From assembly GCA_033439685.1 (NCBI GenBank), contig JAUEDM010000003.1:3192001-3256000 (forward strand): 64,000 nucleotides of DNA, given 5' to 3'. The stretch is from Apodospora peruviana (Eukaryota; Ascomycota; Sordariomycetes; Sordariales; Lasiosphaeriaceae). How positions within the stretch are numbered: position 1 is the first letter of the stretch; each line of letters starts with the position of its first letter. The notes beneath the pieces were generated by a model, which saw nothing but the letters and a program-made list of their open reading frames with translations, was not told where the DNA came from and did not search any database. The translations under genes and the position numbers were made by a program. This document shows, one piece after another, positions 34,742-44,529 of the stretch.

Positions 34742-34821
34742 GCCAAGACAATGCCAAGCCTTGGCATTGTCTTGGCAGTCCTTGGCAACCCCTCCACTGC
34801 CTCCTTCCGTTGCCTCCTGGC
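34742..34821. promoter_or_regulatory. PacC-site cluster B with perfect palindrome (6 sites)
   Basis: Core matches start at 34742, 34753, 34760, 34771, 34781 and 34816. The first four form a perfect inverted repeat at 34741-34777: an 18-nt arm TGCCAAGACAATGCCAAG, one central C, and the exact reverse complement. Each arm carries two GCCAAG cores. Spacing is 11, 7, 11 and 10 bp. The cluster lies about 650-730 bp upstream of the pacC ATG. Confidence 0.75.
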
Positions 34822-35335
34822 CACACATCTCGCAGAGTCTTGCGCTGTGAGACTTTCTCGCATGCCGTAGTTTGGCCGCTCTTATTGAGCCGTCAAGTCG
34901 GCCTTGGGCAAGCGAGCAGCTCGCTGCTGTAATGCGAGATTGTTGGTGAGAATTGAGGTCATGCTAGAAAACGAAAGCCAATACCCCTTTACCTTGTGGC
35001 TGTTGGTCTTTACCTTGTGGCTGTTAGTTTAATAGAACCTTCACACGGCCAGCTTAAATCTCCACAAACTGTACCTGCCAAGTCTCCTGACAAGCGTACC
35101 CGCCCCATCATATAAGGTAACGCCACCATAAAAGTGAAGGTAAATTGAATTCATTGTGCTAGCTAGTAGAGTACTCCCGGTCCCGTGGAAAGTTGTTTGC
35201 TGAATATAGCAAATTCACACGCCAATGCAACTACCTACCTATGTATACAGTCTATGTATACAGTCTGGAAAACAGTCAAGAGATACGGATAAACTTTGAA
35301 TTGATAGCCGACGTGTGGGAGTGAAGAAAGCATCC

Positions 35336-35390
35336 GCCAAGCTTTCCGCTGAAAGCCAAGAGATCACGCTCCGCGTGCCAAGTGCTTGGC
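35336..35390. promoter_or_regulatory. PacC-site cluster D (4 sites)
   Basis: GCCAAG starts at 35336, 35355 and 35377, and CTTGGC at 35385, about 1.25-1.3 kb upstream of the pacC ATG. The last two form a small inverted pair separated by two bases. Single outlying matches occur at 35077 and 35859. Confidence 0.65.
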
Positions 35391-36176
35391 GACCCCCGTC
35401 TCTTCCCAAGCTGGGACGACACTAATAGCCGTTGTAGAACACAGCCCCCTTTTGTGACCCGTCTACATGTGTCAATGTGTCATCAGTCTCGAAAATTTGA
35501 AAGGAAAGGTGAGAAGAATGGAGGCGCGATGATGGCGGCGGCGTTCGAGGGTCCAACTTCAGGGTTACCGTAGGTATGGTGCAATCATGATCCCGTTGGA
35601 GAAATTGCTACCAAGTGGACCTCCCATGTTCCCATGCGAGTCAGCCGAGTTCAGCAAACACGTGCTCACACCTTTTGGCCCCTGACCTGGGCTGTACGTT
35701 GATCTCGACGGATCCATAGTTGAGGTCATTTCAATCTTAGCAAACTCCGCTGCTCACCTCATGTCTGCGGCCGCCATCAACCCCATAGATCCAGTATGTA
35801 GATTAACAAGCACGTGCGATACATAAACGTTGCGGTGCGTGTGTCGGAAGGTACCTATCCTGGCTCTCGGTGAAGTGCTCGCAAGTCCACTGCGACCTGA
35901 TTGATACCTAACTAAATCCTCCGGCGAGTGAAACTCACTCAATAAACACTTGTACGGATTATCGGAGAATGAACTAGATAGGTACGGAGTACTACTGCCA
36001 GCTGCCAACCACCTTTCATCAATAAACCAGATTAAGATAACCAAGTCCCCATTGTCCATCTATCTAGGAAATGTATCCCGTCGGTACTCGATCGATATCC
36101 CAAGAGAGGCGCATTTATACTCCGTACCCGTAGATATCACTGGCGGGGTCTATATAAGTGATGCCAATCACCCCCT

Positions 36177-36356
36177 CTTGGCCACTCGTCTTGGCCCAGC
36201 CTTGGCCAGCCTTGGCTCCCCAGTCTCGGCAGCAACAATCGCAACACCTCTGGGTATTCATTCTCTTGGCCCGCCGGGTTTCTAAGTCTTTCCATCCTCC
36301 TCCGTCCCCTTCCGCTCTTTGCCCAGAAAAGCTTCCAAGAGAGCGGAAATCTTGGC
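36177..36356. promoter_or_regulatory. PacC-site cluster E (6 co-oriented sites)
   Basis: Six CTTGGC matches, all in the same orientation, start at 36177, 36190, 36201, 36211, 36265 and 36351; the first four are spaced 13, 11 and 10 bp. A TATATAAG box lies just before them at about 36150 and a CCAAT box (CCAATCA) at about 36163. The cluster lies more than 2 kb from the pacC ATG. It could be a distal enhancer or mark an upstream start site. Confidence 0.6.
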
Positions 36357-36834
36357 AGTAACATGAAAGACAGGACATGGCTCGGTCTGGAGGAACACAA
36401 GCACGCACAGCCTCTCTCCTTCACTCCGTAGTTTTGCCCAGACTTCTTTCCCCGTCCGCCGGAGCTGCGGAAGGATGGAAAGAACCCCCTGAGAAAACGG
36501 CATATTGATGTCTGTCTCTCACCTGTCACATTGTGCAATACGGAATAAAACTGGAAATAGATTTCTTGCTCACCGCGTAATTTACTTGGTCACAGAACAT
36601 AACCAGTTGGAACTCAACTCTCCAGAAAGGACACCTACACAAACAAGAAAGCTGGTAAGTTGATAGTACAGTTGAGAAATGGTTGTTTTCTCGCCGTCAA
36701 AACAAGTATTCAAGACCTGTCCAAGTATATACACTCGTAGACAGAACAGCTCTGCTCCACCTGTCTGCCGCACATCACACCCTCATACCCACTTTACAGA
36801 AAGAACCCCCTTCCACCGACGACTTGGTATCTAT

Positions 36835-39800
36835 TTACTGATAACTTAACTCCGGGTTCGCCCTAAAGTTACACTTACACCTACACTCGGGCACAGGACA
36901 CTCCTGGTGTCGCGTGAACCACTGCCTCGCGTGATCCAGATGCAACACATGCTCGCACTGCAGACAGAACGTCGGAAACCGCGCCGCGAGCCTCACCCCG
37001 GGGTCCCTCGACAGCTCCGGCCGATCGCTCCTCGGCATTCCGACAACCTCCAAGCATACAACACACCGCGGCAGGTGTCTCTTGCAGTTCGGGCAGCTGA
37101 TCCCCGCCACCACCATCTTGTCCATGAACGGGTTCGTCTGCGCTTCTCCTGAAGCACTGCCGCCTCCTCCTCCTCTACCACCAGCAGCGGCAGCAGCCGC
37201 CGCCTCAAACGGGCCGCCGTGGCCTAAATGCGGGTTGTTCCTGTTATTGTGTGTGTTCAAGCTAATCTCGCTGTCGCAGTACACACAACGCAGCGCGATC
37301 TGCCGGTATGGCGGGCGCACCGTAGGCCGGCCATTGTGCTTGCTACGCTTCGTAGATTCCACGTCGAACTTGGCGCGAAGATAGAACGCGTGGTGGCGCT
37401 GCAGGTAGGCCCGGTAAGCGCTGCGAAACGCCGCGGCGCGCACGTCGTCGATGAAACGCGGTGCGCAGATGGACAGCAATAGCGTGGCCGTCTGGTAGTC
37501 GTTATACTTTGCCACGTAGCGGGCTAGGATGTCGACAAGCGGGTCCGTGATGCCTGTGAGGACGATACCTTCGATGTCTCCCGACTTGACGGCTGCGGTA
37601 ACTTCGCGCTCGAGCCAAGAGGTGAGGGCATCATCTGAAAATGTGCGCACGGCAACGAAGACGCGATCCCGCAGAGGTAAAGACTTTTGGTTGGCGATGG
37701 TAGCCCAGTCGCCGGTAGCGATTATGGAGGATATAGCGCGGAGGTAAGGATCGGTTTTGGAAGCCACCTTTTCGTCAAAATCGAGGGTCTCCTTGATGTT
37801 GATATCGTTGTTTTTGCCGATAAGTTGGAGTGCCAGAGATACAAACAACAGTTCGGGATATGCGGTGCTAGCTTTTTTAAGGACCTGGACTGCCCCCTTC
37901 GTGTTGCCCTTGAACAGGGAATGGGCGGCAGCCATTGTGTGCCAAGTTGACTCTCTACTTAGACTGGAGGCAGCATGGGCATCCTCGAGCTCGGAGTCGT
38001 ATGAACGTCCCCAGTTGCAAATTTCTAGACATAACTCTCTGTGGTGTGGGCGTTTCGTTTCGACACCATCAAACTTGGGAATCCCTAGCTTCTTGCTGAT
38101 GGCGTTCAAGCAACGCTCCCATCCAACGGAATCCGGAGGCGGTGTGCTGTCTGATAACCTCGCATGGGGTTTACTCCCTAATTACACAATTAAAAGCGAT
38201 ATTTGTTGGGGACTGTAAGGATGCTCACCGAGGTCATTTGTCCATATCATGTACACTCCCATGTAACCTATGTCTAGGGGATGTGACATCATTCCCCCGT
38301 CTGATGCCGCTTCCTCTGCGCCTGTTCGAATATATTGATGAGAAAAATGCATTGGAGAGCATTCGAGTAACATCGAGACAAAACTTACCAGCAACCCAAG
38401 CCCATATATCCCGAAGCCAAGGATCGTCTGCTAATATCTTTTGGTTTTTCTCGTAGTTGAAAAGGTAGCCCTCTTTCGCGCGAAAGAGCATAGCATGATC
38501 CAACAAGACCTGGGCTGCGCTGTTGAATCGGCCTCTATCCGCAATCTCGGTGAGCAGTTGCTCGTGCCGTTGTAACTGCGATGTCGGTTCATCCGTTGGC
38601 TTTAGGCTGGACGAGTCCTTAACACTCTGAGGAGTACCAGGGATCCCTCTCGAAGCCATCCTCAATGCTGCAAATTTATCAGCCAAAGACGACGCCTTCG
38701 AAAATGTTGCAGGGAGGTCGCTGTTGGTAGTCGCTTCCTTTGCTATGATCTGTTCGGTAGCAGCACCGGATGTAACGGCTTCTTCGACCAAAGTCCTTAG
38801 CTTAGCCTTGTCCGGTCCAAACAACGGTACATCAGTCAGGGCCTGCTCGGCAAGAAGCGGTCCAAGGATTTCGTGGGATTGTAGTGGTTCAAATTCCATA
38901 ACTTGATGGTAGTCTCCTCCTTCTGTGACGCTGTTAGCTCAGTCCTAGTGTACGCTCCATGAACAAACTTGCCTTCTAGACCACGGTAAGGGGGTTGCCA
39001 AGGAATTAGCTTAAAAGGATACTCAGAGGTAAAAGACGGCATTTCGAGAACATCAAGGGCACCACTAGCCCGAAGCACCAGTAGCCGTGCTTGCAGCACT
39101 GGAGAACTTAATGTGATCCAGTCGAACGAAACGATCTTGTCGTTCTTGTGGCTGGGTTCAGCATAGAGTGGATCCATCTCAAAAGAACGTCTAACTTCCA
39201 GCAGCTCTGGGCTGTCCTCAAACTTCGCATCCGCGTCGACATACTCGTGTCTCGTGGACAGAATCCTGAGCTGGCCAGTCCGTGAAAGGACGGCAAGCAT
39301 ACCCGGGTGGTCTCGACAGAAGCGAAGAGATCGGACACATGAGTTTTTGCTGTCCATCATTGCTGGATCGGCTTCCATCTGTACCGCTCGATCTAGACGT
39401 AGCGCACCACCCCAAGGGAGGCCGTCTTTATCGATGGCGGCCAAATAGGACGAAGAAGCGTCGTGGCGGTGAGTTGCCCTGCGATCCCACACCACGACTC
39501 CCGGCTGATCTAGGGCGGAGGAGGCAAAGTAATTTTGATCTGCGTAGTCAATGGTAAGGTTGTTGCAACATTTAGTCGGGAAATGGATAACTGAGCCATG
39601 GCTTTGCTCTGTAGACAATGTCAGTTCGGGTAAGCACCGATTCATGCATCAACTTTACCTCGCAAGTCATGTATTCGGAGGCCTTGGCCCTTTATTCCGG
39701 CCACGAGCACATTTGGGTTGTCTTCAAAAAATTTGACACTCGACACCGACACACTAGGCTCCAGCCGGTCTGTGGGATCTGAAAAGGGCTCGATGTCGGA

Positions 39801-40238
39801 AGGGAAGCCGGAGGATGAATTGTCCATGGAGGATAGGCGGTTGACATCCCAGATGTATAGACAGTTATCGCTGCGGACTCTGTCCAATGCGACGGCTAAT
39901 TTATTGACCGTGCTGAAGGCCACGGCATGGCAAGTTCGCGACATCTTCAGGCCGAGCTCCAGGTAGGCGTTTGAGCTGTCATCAACACGCAAGAGGTTGA
40001 CCACACCGGTCGAGGTGCCCACGGCCACCAGGCCGGCAACAGACGGTGACCAGTCGTAAGTGGTGAGAGGAGGGAGGTCATCATGCTTGGCGAGCTTCTT
40101 CCAGTCGAAGTGGCCACGCTGGGCACATCCTGTAGGCTCGTAAAGTTGCACAACGCGGTGCTGCAGGTTGATGTGGAGGAATGAGTCGCGCGATGCACTG
40201 GGAGACCACTTGATCAGCCCGGGCTCCGGGCGGTCCAT
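36835..40238 (-). CDS. sea4: SEA/GATOR2 complex subunit Mio (Sea4)
   Basis: Five exons on the minus strand: 40238-39659, 39608-38973, 38922-38389, 38321-38229 and 38177-36835, giving 1061 aa. The N-terminus holds WD40 repeats (LIKWSPS, LTTYDWSPSVAGLVAVGTSTG, NCLYIWDVNRL, VVVWDRR). The middle is an alpha-solenoid (DIGYMGVYMIWTNDLG, YPELLFVSLALQLIGKN). The C-terminus is an atypical RING of Cys/His pairs (CVYCDSE, CPNCKRHLPRCVVCLE, FCLQCEHVLHLDHARQWF, CPVPECRCKC) typical of Mios. The complex sits at the vacuole membrane and relieves SEACIT/GATOR1 inhibition of TORC1, linking amino acids to growth. Intron 2 appears to use a GC donor (GAAG/GCAAGT). A poly-Ala/Gly insert interrupts the RING region. 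Confidence 0.92.
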
Positions 40239-40860
40239 CGTTGCACCTGTTTTGTTGGGTTCCTCAATAAACTGAAATCGGGAGTGTGGGGAGTTAGCTC
40301 AGTGACAAACAGTAAGGATTCAATTAAATATTTGTTTGAATAACAACATTGAGAAGCCCGGTCCACGATGGGGGAGCCATTAGAATAAGAAAACCCAATT
40401 CAAGATCAGAGCAATCGGTTAACCAAAGGAATGTGTTGTGACCTGAACTACAGGTAAGGCTGTGCTTATGTGTTGGGCTTATTCTTTGACGCAGTTCGTC
40501 TGGTCGGTGATGTGGTGATGTGGTTGAGATTAGGTGAACTTCAGTTGAAGTTGTCACCTTATACCCTAACCTGGGAAACCAACGCGGGACTCGGAGCGCC
40601 GGCGATGGGCGCAACGGCACCCTCCTGTCTAGACTGTCTGAACTGCAGTTTCTCCGGCAGGCACTGCGGGGCAACTGCGGGTGGTTAGCTTCAAGCCATC
40701 AACACTTCAAGACCAGCCAAAATTTTCTTGCGATAAAGAGAATTGCCAAGACCTGTAAACATCGAACATCGCGAATTCTCATCGCTACAAACTTCTTTCC
40801 TTGTGCTCGCCCACCTAAAAATACCACTGCCCGCCAACATTGCCTAGCCGGTCTTAAAAT
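40239..40860. promoter_or_regulatory. Divergent promoter SEA4 / EFG1
   Basis: About 620 bp between two start codons. An AAAATTTT box at 40719-40726, 135 bp before the EFG1 ATG, matches the core of the yeast RRPE element found at ribosome-biogenesis genes. No coding sequence is seen. Confidence 0.55.
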
Positions 40861-41664
40861 ATGCCAAAGAGAAGAACACGCGAGGCCCAGAATGGCCGAC
40901 TCCATCCCGACAGGAGCCAGGCGATGGGCATCAAGCCCAAGCCGAAGCGTGCAAAGCAGACGGACGGAAATATGGGTTGGATCAAGAAACGGGCGAGGGC
41001 AATCGAACGACTATTCGAGCACGACAAATCAAAGATGCCGGCAAACGTGAAAACGGACCTCGAGCGCGAGTTGGCCGCTTACAAGCAAAGAATCGCCGAG
41101 GACAGGCAAAGGAAACACAGAAGCAAGATGATTGGCAAATATCACATGGTCAGGTTCTTTGGTAAGTCAACTGCCTCTGCGATACGGATATTTTGTGGTC
41201 ACTAATTATTATGTCGAGCAGAACGGAAAAAGGCCACCCGGCGTTTGAAGCAGCTGCAGAAGCAGTTGGCTGAAGAAGAGGATCCTGAGAAGATTTACAG
41301 TTTCAAGTCCGACATTCACGTCGCCGAAGTCGACATTGACTACACCATATACTACCCATTTATGGAGCGCTACATCAGTTTGTATGCTGCACCCGGAGTC
41401 GAGAAGAAGTCACCACTAGACGACCTGCATACGCCGAGGCCGCCAATGTGGACTGTAATTGAGAAAGCTAGGGAGGAAGGCAAGGCTGCTTTGGAGAGGA
41501 TACAGAACATGGGGCCTGAAACTGTCGCAGGACAGGATGGCAATGCCGGTGGCCAGAAGAAAGCATCGTCGGGGAAGAAGAACGCAAGCCATGAAAAGCC
41601 TGCGACAGTCGCTTCGGCAGATACTGAGGACGGCGAGGAGAGCGACGGAGGCTTCTTCGACTGA
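40861..41664 (+). CDS. efg1: rRNA-processing protein Efg1
   Basis: Two exons, 40861-41161 and 41222-41664, giving 247 aa. The sequence is basic and helical: MGWIKKRARAIERLFEHDKS, then DLERELAAYKQRIAEDRQRK, HRSKMIGKYHMVRFFERKKA, and VAEVDIDYTIYYPFMERYISLY, the signature order of the Efg1 family. Efg1 is a nucleolar component of the 90S pre-ribosome needed for 18S rRNA maturation. The tail is Lys-rich and then acidic (DTEDGEESDGGFFD). The chosen acceptor is GAGCAG; an acceptor three bases upstream would add one residue without changing the frame. It is divergent from SEA4, and both relate to growth control. Confidence 0.93.
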
Positions 41665-42477
41665 AGACTGAGCGTGGTCTTACACAACCAGGAGCTACTA
41701 TCTGCCTTGCGGGAGCAGCTAGTTAAACTTAGATATGATACCCATAACGATTTCCAGAAGGCAATGACGCCCCAGTGTGTGGCTTAAACCTCATATTTCT
41801 TTATTCCTTCATACATCACCTTCTTTGGTCACTTTCCCAGAGACGGCTGGCTCAAACCGTAGCCTTAGGAGATACACGGATCGTTCTTACATGCAAGTAC
41901 CTAGACTAATCAACAAGTATTCGGCCTTCCATTCGTATGGGTGAGTTTGGGCACGCAGAAAAACGCAGATGTTAGACTAAGGTAGTCACGTATCTTACAC
42001 GCGGGAGGCCTACATCTTTGATGCCCACAGGCCTACTGCAGCTGCAGTATCTCATTCGCCGCGTTTCTTTTTCAAGTCGTCGTCCTCCAGTTGGCCTCTT
42101 TTTATATACCTCTCTCAATTGCTCAAGTTCAGCTCGAAAACGGCCCATGAACTGTGTGGTACAGTTTGCCTAATAAGTGTCCTACCTAGCTTCCGTAATT
42201 AGCGGTCATTGAACTTCAAGCCCCGAAAGCATAGAAGTCTAGTCTCAAGCAAACAGCAACCCTCGTCCAAACAAACATCGATTAACTGGTTGCCTTTCTT
42301 GCAGGCTTGTTATCGGCGAGTCGTCAGCCCTGTCCTGTCCCCTTTGCAAACCCCACCAATTACCTGGTAGCTACCTTAGCAGTACTGCTAGGTGGTTCTC
42401 TCTCTCCCGTCTGTATTAAACATCCCATTCCCGCTCGTTCTTGCGTCCGCGCAACCTGCCTTCCTAGTCTACTACAC
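41665..42477. other. Intergenic region EFG1 / dsRBD gene
   Basis: About 810 bp. The frame of the downstream gene is open from 42307 but has no ATG before 42478, so 42307-42477 is best read as leader. The rest is EFG1 3' flank and promoter; nothing else is seen. Confidence 0.55.
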
Positions 42478-43891
42478 ATGTCTCCAACTAACAAATCTAC
42501 AAAACGGAAACGGGTGGACTGCTCACCCCTACCATCTTCCAAGGCAACAACATCGACAGACAGCCCTATTAAGAGGTTCAAACAGACTAATAAGAAGGTC
42601 AGGACCATGGCAGATGACAACGCGGCTGGGCCAGTTCCCTATTCCTTTGCGGATGAGTCAGTCGATTACAGCGACCTCAAGGCATGGATTGCCGAGCAGG
42701 AGTCGCTGCCCGAGCCTACGCCGCTTACCGAGGTGCAGCGGAAGGCTATCCTTAAGCTAAAGCACTCGATCGCGCCCAAGTCAGAGATTGTGCTTGTTGA
42801 GAAGGACTGGGTCAGCCTGCTACACCGTATGTTTATCTACCCCCTTGCCCATCATAAGATCCACTGAACTAACCACCACGACAGAATTCCGCGATGCCCA
42901 CCAAGAGCTAGGCGTGAGGGTATCGTTCCACGACGAAGCCAGCCCAAATGGACAGTGGATGTGTCGCTGCACCTATCAGTCCGTCATCCTCAACGAAGCA
43001 GGCGAGAACGAGGACATGTACTTTCCCAATCAAAGCGCCGGGTTCATTCCCGTCGACCTCAGGGGGGCGCTGGCTCAACCGACCTTTGCGCGTAAGAAGG
43101 ACGCGAAGAAGTACGCGGCCAAGTGTTGCGTTGAGTGGCTGATGAGTGAAAACTTGATGCCGTCCGACGGCGCGTCTGTTGCGTATCTGAAGCCGAAGCT
43201 CAAGGCACCTCCAACACTTCTAACAAAAGCGCTGGTCTCTCCCAAAAAGCAGCAATCACCACCGCCGACGCTGATGCCACCGCCGCCCAAGAGGGAGAAG
43301 GTTAATGGTTCTGGTTCTGGTCCTGTCGGTCCCATAGATATCTCTTCGTCCTCGTCAGAGAATCACACCACCCCAGATAAAAGGCCATCCACTCCAGCAA
43401 CGTCAGCAACCACCACACTAAACTCAGAACAACCCAAGCTTCTAAAACCCTGGCTGGAAGAAGAGACAACAGAATCAGACGACACCGTCGTTCCCGATAG
43501 CAGCCGTGACTCAAAAACGACCGACAACGAAAAAATCAACGTCCGCGACCCACGCATCCCGGCAACCACCCGTGTGATAGTAATGTGCGAGCGCCTGGGC
43601 ATCAGTGTACCGCAATACAAAACAACGCCGATCAGCTCCGAGCCCGGCTACTATCGCGGCTATCCCGACTTTGGTGTCGACAGCGTGCAGATCCCCGACC
43701 CCGTGGGCAGGGTCCCGCGCGGTTTCACCATCAAAGCTGTGAAAGAAGCGATTGCTGAGCAGGTGCTTGAGCACCTCCTCAAGGTCCTGGCTAAGCGGAT
43801 GGCGATGGCTGAGGCTCTGCTTCGGCAGATGGGTGGTGCTGCTCATGACCAAGATCATGACGATGATGATCTGGAAGGAAAGGATGACTAA
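42478..43891 (+). CDS. Protein with two dsRBD-like domains
   Basis: Two exons, 42478-42826 and 42885-43891, giving 451 aa. The start MSPTNKSTKRKRVD adds a basic, NLS-like head; a later ATG at 42607 (GACCATGGC) has a stronger context and could be the main start. Residues about 117-200 look like a double-stranded RNA-binding domain: QFRDAHQELGVRVSFHDE, then ARKKDAKKYAAKCCVEWLM, matching the alpha-beta-beta-beta-alpha pattern and its basic KKxAK..A end. After a Ser/Pro-rich linker, residues about 350-430 resemble a second, more diverged copy (RVIVMCERLGISVPQYK, YPDFGV, KAVKEAIAEQVLEHLLK). Role unknown; RNA-silencing, RNA-editing-like or rRNA roles are all possible. No catalytic domain is present. 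Confidence 0.75.
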
Positions 43892-44529
43892 GGTACCTAA
43901 GTGTGCAGGTTAGTTAAGACATCTTTGTCTATTCCTGACTTTTCTGGTACCCGCGTGTGTAAGAGGGGAAAATACTAGTGTGAGTGTGGGCTGATTAAAC
44001 TGTAGTAGTGTTTTGTATGAGGAAAAGGGGTCTACCTATATAATCTGTTTGTTCCCATGTGCCGGATAACGACGCTTATTTGTTTTATCCACATATATAT
44101 TATACGGTCTCGTTGGTCAACGGGTAGCATATTAGCGCAGCTTATATTCTCATCTTCTAGCTTTCATCATGCTTACTTTTACCCGGGAACGTCTCTCTGC
44201 ACTACAGGTACACATGGAATAAATCCATGGGCGAGTGTATAGATTCAAAAATGTACGCATATTTCACTAACCTGGACGCTCGGATCTTGTTGACAAATGC
44301 GTACGGAATGAGTGAATAACCCGAGATATAAAGTGTTTCTACAGAGAATAGCAAATAGGTCTTCTAGTATCTCTATAAGGTCCCTATGCTCGCTCTGTCT
44401 TTCCCCTCCCTTACCCCCGCAATCTAAACAACGCATGCCATGCAGAAACAAGTATTTGAACACATAAATTACAAGTAAAAGTACAAAGGAAGAGTAAACC
44501 TACGCTCCAACATATTACACATATCACGT
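43892..44529. other. Convergent intergenic region (dsRBD gene / MRH4)
   Basis: About 640 AT-rich bp between two 3' ends. A stretch at 44106 (GGTCTCGTTGGTCAACGGG) looks vaguely like a tRNA 5' half but has no B box or acceptor stem. Nothing else is seen. Confidence 0.55.

Larger units (their letters stand above)
34094..36834. other. 2.7-kb pacC upstream region with dense PacC-site clusters
   Basis: No coding sequence is seen. The region runs from the pacC start codon to the 3' end of the SEA4 gene, so all of it can serve as pacC promoter and leader. It contains 23 matches to GCCARG on either strand between 34554 and 36356, detailed in separate entries. A tandem 13-bp repeat (TATGTATACAGTC twice) lies at 35240-35265. 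The stretch 36357-36834 shows nothing else. Confidence 0.75.

Noticed and set aside
44106..44160. tRNA-like stretch (GGTCTCGTTGGTCAACGGG)
   Set aside because: Resembles an A box only; no B box, anticodon arm or matching acceptor stem follows.
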